A stretch of 46,732 nt of DNA from Candidatus Tayloriibacteriota bacterium (GCA_018883165.1 VEQN01000006.1:1-46732); one strand, 5' to 3'. Counted from the stretch's first letter, positions 34,071 to 43,136 are shown. Translations and numbers: made by a program. The notes: generated by a model not told the origin, from the letters alone.

Positions 34071-34376
34071 ATGGCAATAAACAACTTTGAAATTAACTCA
34101 ACATACCCAAGCCAACAGCCTGAGAGTCACACAGGTAAGCTCATACTTGTGCTTGTAATACTCGCTCTTGCAGGATTCTTGTATTACACATTCAAGATGA
34201 ACAACAAGGAGGTTCCACCTGCTCCACAACCTGTTGTGGAAACACAGCAAGAAGTGGTTCCTGAACCTGCCCCTGTTCTAGAAGAAATCTCGATCGATGA
34301 TCTTAGCGCGAACATTAATGCAGCATTCGAAAGTGATGCATCTGACCTTAGTGCAATTGATGCTGAATTCAAGTAA
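34071..34376 (+). CDS. Small single-pass membrane protein with an acidic tail
   Basis: The 101-residue protein has a polar N-terminus (about 1-20), one helix (about 22-41; KLILVLVILALAGFLYYTF), a Pro/Val/Glu-rich linker and an acidic C-terminus (ISIDDLSANINAAFESDASDLSAIDAEF). The C-terminal pattern repeats D-LSA-I-A. It is co-directional with and 17 bases after the coiled-coil gene and ends at a bidirectional terminator. The function is unknown; it may be an envelope partner of the upstream product. Confidence 0.62.
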   Translation: MAINNFEINSTYPSQQPESHTGKLILVLVILALAGFLYYTFKMNNKEVPPAPQPVVETQQEVVPEPAPVLEEISIDDLSANINAAFESDASDLSAIDAEFK

Positions 34377-34396
34377 TTAAACACAGGAGTAAAGAA

Positions 34397-34424
34397 AAAT
34401 GCCACGAGCGATCGTGGCATTTTT
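34397..34424. terminator. Bidirectional terminator
   Basis: The 10-bp stem AAATGCCACG (34397-34406) / CGTGGCATTT (34413-34422) has T-runs on both strands. It serves the rightward 34071 gene and the leftward desaturase gene. Confidence 0.85.
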
Positions 34425-34444
34425 CATATACACCACCCTCTGCG

Positions 34445-35344
34445 TCACCTTCTTTTCCCATTAATTGAGTCCACTGAAGGAATGATGACATCCTTCGCAA
34501 GACCCGCACGCTTCAATGCCCTGATCACCGCATAACTCAGATCGAGCCAGGGTGTATCAATACCATGAAGCGCTGACCGTGGAAATGCATGATGACCGTT
34601 ATGGAAACCCTCGCCGAAGGCAAGAATACCGAACACATAACTATCCGTCGAAAGATCTCCCGAACGAAATCTGCGTTTACCCCAGATGTGACAGTAGCTG
34701 TTGATGGCCCAGGTCACATGTTGAAGAAGAAAGAGTCTTGCACAACTCCCCCACAAGAATCCCTTGAGGAATCCGTGCTCTGGATCATAGAGGTGTCCAA
34801 GAACCGCTGGCAAGAAAGCACTCGTAAGCATCCAGAACCAGGTAGTACTATCCACCAACGAAACGATTGGATCCGAGATCAGACGTTTGTAGCATTTGTT
34901 TTCAGGTGGTTTTCCAACTTTAAGTAACCACATAAACTGTGCATGTAATACACCTTTAAGCAGGTTCCAAAAACTTACTCCATATTTCCATGGCGAATGC
35001 GGATCTCTCGGCTTGTCACTAGCCTGATGATGATCGGCGTGCCGAGTACACCAGTCAATGATACTTCCTTGAAACGCCATACTACCAAGGACTGCAAGCA
35101 GGAATCGAATTGAAGGATTAGCAACGAAAGATTCGTGAGTAAACAAACGATGGAATCCCACTGTGATACCAAGTCCAGTAAGGACATAGAAAACCAGAGC
35201 GAGGATGATGTAGAACCATTCAAGGTATCCATGCTGCCATAGAGTAAGGCAAGCATACAAGAAACCTACAAACGGAACGATGATAACAGCAAGCACCGCG
35301 AAGCGCTTAGGTGCGGATGGACCGCTTCGAGAATCAGAGTTCAT
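34445..35344 (-). CDS. Acyl-CoA/acyl-lipid delta-9-type fatty acid desaturase
   Basis: The 299-residue integral membrane enzyme has the three His boxes of stearoyl-CoA-type desaturases: HRLFTH (65-70), HADHH (102-106) and HNGHH (248-252). Four to five hydrophobic helices lie at about 17-38, 43-63, 82-98, 165-185 and 195-212, and the DPHSPW and GEGFHNGHHAFP contexts match. It introduces a double bond into acyl chains using a di-iron centre, O2 and electrons from an outside donor, none encoded nearby. An extended -10 (TGATATAAT, ending 35410) leaves a leader of about 58 bases ending in CCTCAACCCAAGAC. Its composition is richer in G/C than the flanking host genes. Confidence 0.92.
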   Translation of the reverse strand: MNSDSRSGPSAPKRFAVLAVIIVPFVGFLYACLTLWQHGYLEWFYIILALVFYVLTGLGITVGFHRLFTHESFVANPSIRFLLAVLGSMAFQGSIIDWCTRHADHHQASDKPRDPHSPWKYGVSFWNLLKGVLHAQFMWLLKVGKPPENKCYKRLISDPIVSLVDSTTWFWMLTSAFLPAVLGHLYDPEHGFLKGFLWGSCARLFLLQHVTWAINSYCHIWGKRRFRSGDLSTDSYVFGILAFGEGFHNGHHAFPRSALHGIDTPWLDLSYAVIRALKRAGLAKDVIIPSVDSINGKRR

Positions 35345-35424
35345 AATTAAGTCTTGGGTTGAGGTCGTGTATATGAATATGAAATTTTCAACGACCGATG
35401 TTCTCTGGGATTATATCAAGAAAA

Positions 35425-36150
35425 CTATCGTAATTGCTCTAGGAGACTGTTCTCAATCATGATGCTATATATAAAACCAGACTGTAATATTGAAGTCTCT
35501 ACTTTCTTGTCTATCCCAAAAAATATTGATACACCCACAAGTACAAAGAATATTCCAAGCACCCTTCTAAACTTCATAGATTCGGAGAGAACGCCAAAGA
35601 AGTTCAATATCTTTCCACCTACATACACAATGAGAAGCAGTCCGATACTTAATCCAAGAGTAAATGAAAGTAGATACAACACACCAGTACCAAACGATGT
35701 TGGTAACACACTACCCAGTACAAAGAAAAATGTAGGACTGCAAGATGTAAACACAGGCCCGAGAGACGCACCGACAAGCACATCACCTAATGTACTCTTT
35801 TTCGCATCACCCTTACCTAAAAGTATATTTGATTTGGTTTGAAACTTTGCGAGAAAACCGTTTTTCCATGTACCAGGTGAGATATATGTAATACCCAGAA
35901 AACAAATCAATGCGCCAGAAACCCAACTCCATATATATGGTGGAATCTCGATGAGGATCGTGCTCGCTTTAAGTAACAGGGTGAAAACAATAATGGAAAC
36001 GGAGAGAGATAGAAGTACCACAAACACTCTTCTATGCTCTACTTTTCCATTTGAAAGTGACCCACCCACAATTACCGGAAGCATTGGAAGTACACAAGGT
36101 GCAATAACGGTGAGAATTCCAGCAATAAAGGAGATGATGAGTAATATCAT
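35425..36150 (-). CDS. ccdA: CcdA-like thiol-disulfide membrane transporter
   Basis: The 241-residue protein has six helices of the DsbD/CcdA family with the conserved Cys motifs APCVLPMLP (Cys19) and TSCSPTFFF (near 137). These pass electrons from cytoplasmic thioredoxin to extracytoplasmic thiol proteins. The N-terminus ILLIISFIAGILTVIAPC is typical. It sits one base after the 36152 gene and is probably co-transcribed, with the FG-GAP-like protein as a possible client. The desaturase promoter is embedded at its 3' end. Confidence 0.88.
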   Translation of the reverse strand: MILLIISFIAGILTVIAPCVLPMLPVIVGGSLSNGKVEHRRVFVVLLSLSVSIIVFTLLLKASTILIEIPPYIWSWVSGALICFLGITYISPGTWKNGFLAKFQTKSNILLGKGDAKKSTLGDVLVGASLGPVFTSCSPTFFFVLGSVLPTSFGTGVLYLLSFTLGLSIGLLLIVYVGGKILNFFGVLSESMKFRRVLGIFFVLVGVSIFFGIDKKVETSILQSGFIYSIMIENSLLEQLR

Positions 36151-36151
36151 A

Positions 36152-36883
36152 TTATTTCACTAAACCTTTCTTTTGTACTTCAGATTTAGAAACCTCTGTC
36201 ATTTCACCCAAATCCACACTCTTGAAGTATGTATTTGTCACAGTAGTTGTCGCACCAGTATCGATATCGTACGCTGTCTTTGTATGTATATAATACATAG
36301 TAGCAGGACCCTCAGTTCGCATCACCTGTTCAAAATTAATCATGTCTTGTATTTCACTGCCTGTATATCTCCACTGACCATCTTTAAATGTGAAATATTG
36401 AACCGTAAACATATCCCCGAGTCCTCTACCCTTAAAGAAACTTCGTATAGTTTTCTGTTCCATATCGAAATCAACAGCACCAAGGACGATACCCTCACCT
36501 TCAACTCCTAAGAGTTTTTCAAACGGATTATATGGATTAAATTTCTTTGAAGATATATCATTCACCACAAATCGAGTTGAAAGATTGTATGCCCCTGCAC
36601 TTTCTACAATCATCAAATCATCTGCTCCGTCAAAGTTAATATCTACATGTTCAACTGACATTACAGGAAAATCTCCACCCAATGAAACTGTAGTTACTGC
36701 ATTTGTATCAAAAACTATCGCCACAGTATTTGTTTCAGGATTTAACTCTGCGGATTTAATTTTATGTCCCCAAGTCTCAGTAGCTTTCGGTATACTTTTT
36801 TGTGCTGAGAAATCATAGTTCAGTAATGCATATATACCCAAAAGAACAAAGAAACCAATGACCCATAGAAGTGTGTTTTTCAT
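36152..36883 (-). CDS. Membrane-anchored protein with an FG-GAP-like/XAC2610-type segment
   Basis: The 243-residue protein has an N-terminal anchor helix (about 4-20) and an extracytoplasmic domain containing the calcium-binding-like motif VDINFDGADDLMIVES (about 80-95). AGAYNLSTRF and FDMEQKTIRSFFKGRG follow. This arrangement occurs in FG-GAP/VCBS-like and XAC2610-related proteins, which often bind calcium through D-x-N/D-x-D-G. TATACT (36897-36892) lies 8 bases before the ATG (leaderless). It is co-transcribed with ccdA. The function is unknown. Confidence 0.68.
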   Translation of the reverse strand: MKNTLLWVIGFFVLLGIYALLNYDFSAQKSIPKATETWGHKIKSAELNPETNTVAIVFDTNAVTTVSLGGDFPVMSVEHVDINFDGADDLMIVESAGAYNLSTRFVVNDISSKKFNPYNPFEKLLGVEGEGIVLGAVDFDMEQKTIRSFFKGRGLGDMFTVQYFTFKDGQWRYTGSEIQDMINFEQVMRTEGPATMYYIHTKTAYDIDTGATTTVTNTYFKSVDLGEMTEVSKSEVQKKGLVK

Positions 36884-36920
36884 ATACGATAAGTATATAT
36901 CAACTCAGATATTGTGTGTA

Positions 36921-38099
36921 CTATACCCTCTTACCATCTGTGACACGAAGAAACGGATATTCAATATATCGATACGTCCAGGCTGATACCAAAACCGTGC
37001 ATATTCCCGAAAAAGCAATGAGTGACCAAAATGTATACGCATGGAGATTTTGAATCGGTACATACATATTAAATACGCCTAAAACTGCATACAGCATGAT
37101 ACCGTGAAGCAAATATACACTGTAACTAATGGTACCTAAAAATATTGCAGCTTTAGTTCGAAGTAACCCAAACAAACTGTTACCATATATAAAGCACAGT
37201 AGGATACACATGGTCACTGCGTACTGCGGTACAGAATATGGTTCATGTTGCATCAAATATACCAAAACAAGACCAATAATTGGCAAAACGGAATATCTCT
37301 TCTTCTTAAGAAAATCCATCCGGGGATACTTGCGTACAATATGTGCTGCTGTAATTCCAAAAAAGAATATTATCCAATACCCCCAGCCAGGAAGAATGAA
37401 TGCAAGTAGTGCAAATGGTATTGCAAGAAACCGGTACCACCCCGGACGAAGTGCAATGGCAAAGAATGGTAACAAGAGATAGAAGACCCACTCAAAGTGT
37501 AATGTCCAGTGAATACCGGCATTGATCGGTATAACACTCAGATCATTTACTGTTACCGTTGTCACAAGTCCAAGTGTGAGCCAAGACGCAATATCTCTAA
37601 AAAATGTATACCAAGAAGAAATATGGAAGTTTGAAATGATGAGGACAGAGATTGTTACAATACACGCAGAAACTAAATACATTGGTGCCAATCGATTAAA
37701 TCTGTTGATATACAATCTCTGCGCATTAATTCTCCCCTCTGAAGCAATAGCTTTCGACCAATATAAAAAGCTGGTAATCATAAAGAACAGAATGACCGCT
37801 TCTCCACCAGCATGTCTGTAAAATGCATACTCTGTAATTTTCCATACCCCTGTTTGATAGTAGGTATAGTTTGTGACAGCGTGTTGGAACAGAACTCCTA
37901 GTGCCAAAATACCACGTAAGCCATCAAGCACTTCATGTCTGCTCCTTCCTTTGTGATCCGAAGCCGATTTCGGTTCAGCACGAGTCATATCACTGTAAAA
38001 TGGAATTCTTTTGGCAACAATATCCGCACACACGAAGATTATCGCCATCACTATGAAATAGAAAAGACTACTGAATGGAGAGATATTCATTGGGTACAT
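36921..38099 (-). CDS. Acyltransferase 3 family (OafA/YrhL-like) membrane enzyme
   Basis: The 392-residue protein is polytopic, with about ten helices. The acyltransferase-3 signature LDGLRGILALGVLFQHAVTN (catalytic His near 79) lies after an N-terminal cytoplasmic segment. HWTLHFEWVFYLLLPFFAI, a conserved motif of the family, follows, and the C-terminal RYIEYPFLR is typical. Such enzymes O-acetylate cell-wall sugars or polysaccharides. This fits a cell-surface modification role, but the substrate is unknown. The ATG at 38099 has no visible strong ribosome site. The ATG three codons downstream is an alternative. Confidence 0.9.
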   Translation of the reverse strand: MYPMNISPFSSLFYFIVMAIIFVCADIVAKRIPFYSDMTRAEPKSASDHKGRSRHEVLDGLRGILALGVLFQHAVTNYTYYQTGVWKITEYAFYRHAGGEAVILFFMITSFLYWSKAIASEGRINAQRLYINRFNRLAPMYLVSACIVTISVLIISNFHISSWYTFFRDIASWLTLGLVTTVTVNDLSVIPINAGIHWTLHFEWVFYLLLPFFAIALRPGWYRFLAIPFALLAFILPGWGYWIIFFFGITAAHIVRKYPRMDFLKKKRYSVLPIIGLVLVYLMQHEPYSVPQYAVTMCILLCFIYGNSLFGLLRTKAAIFLGTISYSVYLLHGIMLYAVLGVFNMYVPIQNLHAYTFWSLIAFSGICTVLVSAWTYRYIEYPFLRVTDGKRV

Positions 38100-38125
38100 T
38101 GTACCATGACTGATATACTGTATCT

Positions 38126-38962
38126 ATGAAGAAATACGTACTGAAACCCATTCTGTACTTGTTATGTATAGCACTCATCAGTTACACTGCCATCCTCATG
38201 TTTTTAAAACCCTCAAATAACCGTAACTGGGAAAATGACCAAAAAATACTTCCTTCTGCAGAGATATCAGAGAATCTGGTGCATATTAAGCATATCCGAG
38301 ATTTTGAATACAGTAGCACTACATCATATGTACAAAAATGGTACGACAAGACATATAACCTAGACCACCTCAAAAGGGTTTGGTACATAGTCGAACCATT
38401 CTCTGGTATTCCCGGATCAGCACACACGTTTCTTTCCTTTGAATTTGAACTTGGAGAAATTCGAGAATTTGTATCAATTTCTGTTGAGATTCGTAAAGAG
38501 GTGGGTGAAAAATTTCACCCAATCAAAGGACTCTTTAATCAGTATGAAATCATGTACGTCATTGCGGATGAGAAAGATGCGGTGAAGCTAAGATCAAACT
38601 TTAGAAAAGATGATGTATATGTCTACCCAGTAAAAGCAAACCATGGGAAAGCAAAAGCACTATTTGTCGATATGATAAATAGGACAAACAAACTTCATGA
38701 CCACCCTGAGTTCTATAACACGCTCACAAATACCTGTACTACAAATATTGCAAGGCACATACGAAAGATATCACCGGGGAGAATTCCATACTTCGCCCAC
38801 GAGATACTATTCCCTGCTCTTTCTGACAAACTCGCATTCGAACTCAATCTCATTGATACCAACCTATCATTCGAAGAAGCTCGTAAGCGGTTTCATATAA
38901 ATGAAAAGGCGGAAAAATATGCACACGATTCAAACTTCTCAATTAAGATTAGAGAGGAATAA
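38126..38962 (+). CDS. DUF4105 (Lnb N-terminal-like) membrane-anchored protein
   Basis: The 278-residue protein has an N-terminal anchor helix (about 8-26) and an extracytoplasmic DUF4105 domain. DHLKRVWYIVEPFSG, SAHTFLSFEFELGEIREFVSISVEIRKEVGEKF, and the TLTNTCTTNIARHIRKI segment with its Cys match the peptidase-like Lnb N-terminal domain known from lipoprotein N-acyltransferase-like proteins. His and Cys in SAHTF and NTCTTN could be catalytic. TATACT (38114-38119) lies 6 bases before the ATG, so the mRNA is probably leaderless. Confidence 0.82.
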   Translation: MKKYVLKPILYLLCIALISYTAILMFLKPSNNRNWENDQKILPSAEISENLVHIKHIRDFEYSSTTSYVQKWYDKTYNLDHLKRVWYIVEPFSGIPGSAHTFLSFEFELGEIREFVSISVEIRKEVGEKFHPIKGLFNQYEIMYVIADEKDAVKLRSNFRKDDVYVYPVKANHGKAKALFVDMINRTNKLHDHPEFYNTLTNTCTTNIARHIRKISPGRIPYFAHEILFPALSDKLAFELNLIDTNLSFEEARKRFHINEKAEKYAHDSNFSIKIREE

Positions 38963-39193
38963 TTAGAAGAAGATATCAATAGTTCCCTCACCCTCGGTGT
39001 ATCGAATCTGCTTCTCACGTAAGTAACTACGTACAAAACTCGGAAGCACTGGTAAGAATTCGCTGTTTACTCCTTTTCCTACAATTAATCTAATATGCTT
39101 CCATTCAGGCATAATACATATCTCATCCAACACCTCTTTACACTCAGCACGCGTAAGTCCATGTAAATCTAAAATATGTTCTGGCTCTGTCAT
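38963..39193 (-). CDS. Smr-domain protein
   Basis: From the ATG at 39193 this is a 76-residue protein consisting of a bare Smr domain: LDLHGLTRAEC (9-19), the WKHIRLIVGKGVNS motif (about 31-44) and the closing strand GEGTIDIFF. Smr domains are nucleases of the MutS2 type that cleave DNA or RNA at structured sites; the HG and GKG motifs are present. A longer in-frame reading extends upstream, but it passes through a terminator and overlaps the DUF805 gene and is rejected. Confidence 0.85.
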   Translation of the reverse strand: MTEPEHILDLHGLTRAECKEVLDEICIMPEWKHIRLIVGKGVNSEFLPVLPSFVRSYLREKQIRYTEGEGTIDIFF

Positions 39194-39210
39194 ACCAGAT
39201 GAGTATATCA

Positions 39211-39238
39211 AAAAACACCAGAGTGCTGGTGTTTTTTG
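39211..39238 (-). terminator. Terminator after the DUF805 gene
   Basis: The 11-bp stem AAAAACACCAG (39211-39221) / CTGGTGTTTTT (39226-39236) is U-rich on both strands and separates DUF805 from the Smr gene. Confidence 0.8.
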
Positions 39239-39245
39239 TGTATAC

Positions 39246-39647
39246 CTATACTGTTGGTGTTTCTCTTGGAGGAAGAACAGTAGCCTCTTCGATTTTTGGA
39301 TCTGATCCGTAATCGTTCGGGCCAGCATCACCTTTACGTGCAAGCCACACGATAATGAGTATCCATCCAAGTATTGGAATGATACCGATGAGTAAAAACC
39401 ATCCACTCTTGTTAATATCATGCAGTCTTCTTGCTCCAGCAGCGAGTGATGGGAGTAATATAAGAAGATTGTATGCAAACCCTAGAGTACCTGTTCCGAA
39501 CTCTTGTGACACAGGATCTACAGACTCTAACAATCCAATAACGATTGAAATCAATGTACTGAAAAGTACAAAATACCAGTACTCAGCTCTTCGAGCTCTC
39601 CCTTCAAATACTGCATATTTCTTTAGACATGTTATGAAATAGTTCAT
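39246..39647 (-). CDS. DUF805 membrane protein
   Basis: The 133-residue protein is the minimal DUF805 form: FEGRARRAEYWYFVLF, helices at about 26-43, 55-70 and 82-100, the GARRLHDINKSGWFLLIG signature and the NDYGSDP ending. It belongs to the same family as the longer 12752 product, without its N-terminal extension. TATACT (39659-39654) lies 6 bases before the ATG, a leaderless arrangement. It has its own terminator. Confidence 0.92.
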   Translation of the reverse strand: MNYFITCLKKYAVFEGRARRAEYWYFVLFSTLISIVIGLLESVDPVSQEFGTGTLGFAYNLLILLPSLAAGARRLHDINKSGWFLLIGIIPILGWILIIVWLARKGDAGPNDYGSDPKIEEATVLPPRETPTV

Positions 39648-39659
39648 ATAGTAAGTATA

Positions 39660-40301
39660 TCAGAAATCTATAACACTACCTGGTATCATTGGTATAAACT
39701 CAATACCATGTCTTTTAAGAATGTTCTCTGGAACTTTATGAGAACCGCCAATACGCTCGGTGATGAGTTGCCCGTCATGTACAGGAAAAGCTTTTACGGG
39801 TTTTACAGTGAGTGCATATGTGATAGCAGATGAAACTTTACACCATGGTCCTGCAACAGGAAGAGCCAATATCTCGACAGGTTTTTCAGGTACAGAAAAT
39901 GCATCACCTGGATAGAATAGCCGATCATCAATGAAATACCCAGTATTTTGCACCTGACCAAACTCTTCATATATCTCCTCATGACGCGCATCATATGCCT
40001 CAACAGAAACATCTTGAAACACTTCTTTTGCACGTCCCTCAAGAACCTTGTATGTCATACCTTCTGTATCTAAGATCTTTCCGACACTTGTGTTTGTGAC
40101 CACCACCGCATTCGGATTATTCTTCAAGACTTCCTTCAATGACGATACATGCAGATGATCTCCATGCTCATGTGTAATGAGAACAATATCGATTCCTGTA
40201 ACTGTATTTTGATCAGTTGAGAAATTACCAGGATCTGTGAGGATGGTTAAGGTGTTTGTTCGTACAAGTAGGCAGCAATGTCCGATTTTTTGTATGTTCA
40301 T
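39660..40301 (-). CDS. Metallo-beta-lactamase-fold hydrolase
   Basis: The 213-residue protein is an MBL-fold hydrolase of the UlaG-like/Lactamase_B_3 group: HCCLLVRT, LTDPG, the HEHGDH zinc motif (44-49), YDARHEE, FYPGDAF and a late His (FPVHDGQ). The metal ligands of the HxHxDH type are all present, so it should be an active zinc hydrolase, perhaps a phosphodiesterase or lactonase. It overlaps no gene and sits 1 base past the Nudix gene on the same strand. Confidence 0.9.
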   Translation of the reverse strand: MNIQKIGHCCLLVRTNTLTILTDPGNFSTDQNTVTGIDIVLITHEHGDHLHVSSLKEVLKNNPNAVVVTNTSVGKILDTEGMTYKVLEGRAKEVFQDVSVEAYDARHEEIYEEFGQVQNTGYFIDDRLFYPGDAFSVPEKPVEILALPVAGPWCKVSSAITYALTVKPVKAFPVHDGQLITERIGGSHKVPENILKRHGIEFIPMIPGSVIDF

Positions 40302-40302
40302 G

Positions 40303-40746
40303 TTATTTTCTATATATAACCCCCTCTTTGTAATTCTCTAATATCTCAGCACTAGGTGAGAATAGTGGGTCGGGTAAGTCATCTATTGAAAACCAATCCC
40401 ATTCTGTAATTTCATCTGGCTCCATAACAGAAGGAGTCCCCTCGAATGCAGTACATACCAGTCCGATGGTTACAAAATGCGCATCAGGAACTCGGTTATT
40501 CGCAAGACTAATTATTTCTAAATCATTAACCTGTGTAACAAGAGAAGTTTCTTCTTTTAATTCACGTATCGCACCTTCTTCAAATGTCTCCCCGAATTCT
40601 AATTTTCCTCCAGGCATAGTCCAAGTACCTTCACCATGAAGTTCACTGTCAGCTTTTGAAGGGTCAGTATGTCTTCTACCAAGAAGTATTTTTCCTTCTT
40701 TTAATACCAGAACACCGAAACCAACTCCTACTTTTTTAGTTTCCAT
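40303..40746 (-). CDS. Nudix hydrolase (MutT-like)
   Basis: The 147-residue Nudix protein has the box starting MPGGKLEFGE (Gly47, Glu53) and continuing RELKEETSL (61-69). All metal-binding Glu residues are kept, but the late Gly of the box is Ser68. The strand VGFGVLVLKEGKILLGRR precedes it. MutT-like enzymes remove oxidised or otherwise harmful nucleoside triphosphates. It is between a small hypothetical gene and the MBL gene on one strand and is probably co-transcribed. Confidence 0.92.
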   Translation of the reverse strand: METKKVGVGFGVLVLKEGKILLGRRHTDPSKADSELHGEGTWTMPGGKLEFGETFEEGAIRELKEETSLVTQVNDLEIISLANNRVPDAHFVTIGLVCTAFEGTPSVMEPDEITEWDWFSIDDLPDPLFSPSAEILENYKEGVIYRK

Positions 40747-40760
40747 ATGTATATACTGTA

Positions 40761-41048
40761 TTACTTTTTACCCCAACTCACAACCTTCGGCTCCACTTCA
40801 ATTAACTTCGATTTCTCCTCTATTTCTCTCTTTTGCTCTGGAGTGATTGATTTATCTCTCATTGCCAATATCTGAATCGCTTTACTGACCGCTCGTGAAT
40901 CAACTGGCGGCATGAACTTTGCAATCTCTTTTACTGGTGTATCAGGATGTGCTTTTATAAAATCATGGAGTTCAACCAAAGCTTCAGCTTCTTTCTGAAT
41001 CTTTTTTTCCTCCTCAATGTCTATAGCTTGTACAGGTATATATCTCAT
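40761..41048 (-). CDS. Small unknown helical protein
   Basis: The 95-residue product is rich in Glu, Lys and Ile and mainly helical (IDIEEEKKIQKEAEALVELHDFIKAHP, DSRAVSKAIQILAMRDKSI). The middle part reads like a winged-helix or helix-turn-helix fragment (TPVKEIAKFMPPVDSRAVSKAI). I do not recognise a family. It lies 14 bases upstream of the Nudix gene and follows the lectin gene by 19 bases. Confidence 0.55.
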   Translation of the reverse strand: MRYIPVQAIDIEEEKKIQKEAEALVELHDFIKAHPDTPVKEIAKFMPPVDSRAVSKAIQILAMRDKSITPEQKREIEEKSKLIEVEPKVVSWGKK

Positions 41049-41067
41049 GTAGTTACCGAAAACCTAC

Positions 41068-42900
41068 CTATTTAACAAGCGAATTAACTAAAGCACGAGT
41101 TGCTGGACCAAACGTACCGTTTGTAGGAACCACACCCTTCGCTTTTTGGAACTCTCGTACCGCATTTCTAGTCAAAGTACCGTACCATGTACTAGTTCCA
41201 TTTTGCTCTAATCTAGTAGCAGCAGGTCCAAGTTTCTGTTGCATCAGAAACTGCTGCAACTTAATAACATCAGCGCCAATTGAGCCATATCTCATATCCC
41301 GTGTGAAAACCTCAAGAACAGGTACTGTGGTTGTGGCTGGAGTATTCTTACTTACAACCGCATACTGACAAAGTGATTGAGTGTGCGTTACAAATTTTGA
41401 GAAATTGAGTGCCGCAGGATCAGTACAACCATATGACGCAACACTTGCAGCAGTTGCTGAACTTCTGCTTCGGTTTAATACAGATGATATTACGGAGCGT
41501 ATTTTTGAAATCGTATTTACACTTTCACCATCCGCATCACGTACCGCATTGTTTGCAAAATCAAGATTCTGTACTGTCACTTCTGTAATTCCAAGCGAAG
41601 CATAGTCAGAAAGCGCTGGTGCTGTTTGAGTATACCCAAAAGCATAATCATAGAACTTTCTTATAATATCTGCTTGTACTGCAGTTGGTGATCCATTAGT
41701 TACTGAAATAGATGCAGATGCTGTACTTGGTGACGGGTCAGTTAAATTAGTACCTGGCGTTGCACTTACTGATACATCCAAAGAATCAGTATCAATTGTT
41801 TCAGAGCCCACCATTGCTCTAACCGTAAAGGTTGCTGTATTTCCATTAGGAAGATTAAGTGGAATGTTTGACATATTACCGAACCCTCCAGCACCAGTAG
41901 CTCCAGTAGTTGATACATAACTCCATGTCATATTTGAGTATCTATTTGAAGCGATTGGAACAACATTGTTTACCACTGCAGCGGACGTGTCATTTGGTCC
42001 AGCGTTTGAAACCGTATATACATATGTCACCACATCTCCTCTATTGTATGACCCTGATGGGGATGTTGTTACTGTAACTCCAATATCTGCAGGTATTCTT
42101 ACACTCACATTGTCGATTGCATGCACGTTTGTACTACCACCTGTACTTGCAGTGAAACCGAGCTTCAAGTTTGTTGGAGGAAGAACTGTTGTATATGAAT
42201 AGTTATTTATCACTGTATTCCAAGTTGTACCACCATCAAAACTCATCTCAACTCGAATAGTTGCACCACTTAAATTCGGAAGTACTGTGACTCTTGCTCT
42301 TCTCCATCCTGTATCTGTCTCATATCCCAATGTAGCAGACACATCAGTAGAGGTAAGGTATGCATACCCAACAGATGTATTCCCCGCTCCTCGTAAAGCA
42401 ACACTGTTTGGTACTCTTCCAATACCTCCTGTTTTTCCACTTTCATTCGAAGTAAAGTTACCGAATTCATCAAAACCAACACCGAGGTATGCATGCGGTA
42501 TACCATTATGAGAACTTGATTGTGCATATCCAAGCGAACCTCCAGAGGCACCTATGGCAATATTACTCTCATCAACCTGATCACCATCAACAAGGAAGAA
42601 TACTATTCCATCTGCCCCGTCACCTTCGTTTGCATAGTAATCAAACTCAGCAACAATACCCAAAGAAGAAGAGAATGCTTGGTTATAGAATGCGAGGCCA
42701 CTACTGTCGTTTGCATTTGGAGTAAGGAGAAGTGTGGTTTGACCACCTGCAGTTGTACCCCAGATTGCATTTGATCTCAATTCCCAATCAGATGACTGCG
42801 CACCAGAAAAGTCTTCAGATATTGGGAGTGCAACTGCATATGCAGGTGTCGATCCTAGTAAGATTGTTAGACAAAGTATCAAATAAAATATATTTCTCAT
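41068..42900 (-). CDS. Secreted lectin-like protein with DUF11 and peptidoglycan-binding domains
   Basis: The 610-residue protein has a signal peptide (about 1-23) and an L-type-lectin-like beta sandwich (about 28-270; ADGIVFFLVDGDQ, FDEFGNF). A DUF11/CARDB-type repeat follows (about 275-400; GDVVTYVYTVSNAGPND), with a helical linker after it. A Cys-containing GCTDPAALNF module (near 495) leads to a C-terminal PG_binding_1 domain (about 540-608; RYGSIGADVIKLQQFLMQ, YGTLTRNAVREFQKA, FGPATRALV). It should sit on the cell wall and bind sugars of a host or matrix; this is inference. The C-terminal modules match those of the 43914 protein. Confidence 0.82.
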   Translation of the reverse strand: MRNIFYLILCLTILLGSTPAYAVALPISEDFSGAQSSDWELRSNAIWGTTAGGQTTLLLTPNANDSSGLAFYNQAFSSSLGIVAEFDYYANEGDGADGIVFFLVDGDQVDESNIAIGASGGSLGYAQSSSHNGIPHAYLGVGFDEFGNFTSNESGKTGGIGRVPNSVALRGAGNTSVGYAYLTSTDVSATLGYETDTGWRRARVTVLPNLSGATIRVEMSFDGGTTWNTVINNYSYTTVLPPTNLKLGFTASTGGSTNVHAIDNVSVRIPADIGVTVTTSPSGSYNRGDVVTYVYTVSNAGPNDTSAAVVNNVVPIASNRYSNMTWSYVSTTGATGAGGFGNMSNIPLNLPNGNTATFTVRAMVGSETIDTDSLDVSVSATPGTNLTDPSPSTASASISVTNGSPTAVQADIIRKFYDYAFGYTQTAPALSDYASLGITEVTVQNLDFANNAVRDADGESVNTISKIRSVISSVLNRSRSSATAASVASYGCTDPAALNFSKFVTHTQSLCQYAVVSKNTPATTTVPVLEVFTRDMRYGSIGADVIKLQQFLMQQKLGPAATRLEQNGTSTWYGTLTRNAVREFQKAKGVVPTNGTFGPATRALVNSLVK

Positions 42901-43095
42901 TGGTATGTATTTTTAATTATAAAAATTATACCATGTACAAAAACTATTAATACAATGTAATGTGTACTACTTCAAATTTTACAATCTGCAATATTGTATA
43001 TTTTAATAAATAATATCAATACCTGTATTTACCTTCATCGATTCGGTGTTTTCTCTTGTACCACACACAAGTTTTCGCTGATGAATAATAAAAAG

Positions 43096-43133
43096 AGAAC
43101 CCGTTGCTTCCATAGAAGAGAAGCAACGGGTTT
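43096..43133 (-). terminator. Terminator after the phosphoribosyltransferase gene
   Basis: The 12-bp stem AACCCGTTGCTT (43098-43109) / AAGCAACGGGTT (43121-43132) is followed on the minus strand by TCTCTTTTTATT. Confidence 0.85.
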
Positions 43134-43136
43134 CGA

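Noticed and set aside
39194-39478. Upstream extension of the Smr gene to 171 codons
   Set aside because: It would run through the DUF805 terminator and overlap the DUF805 coding region in another frame; the Smr domain begins right at the ATG at 39193.
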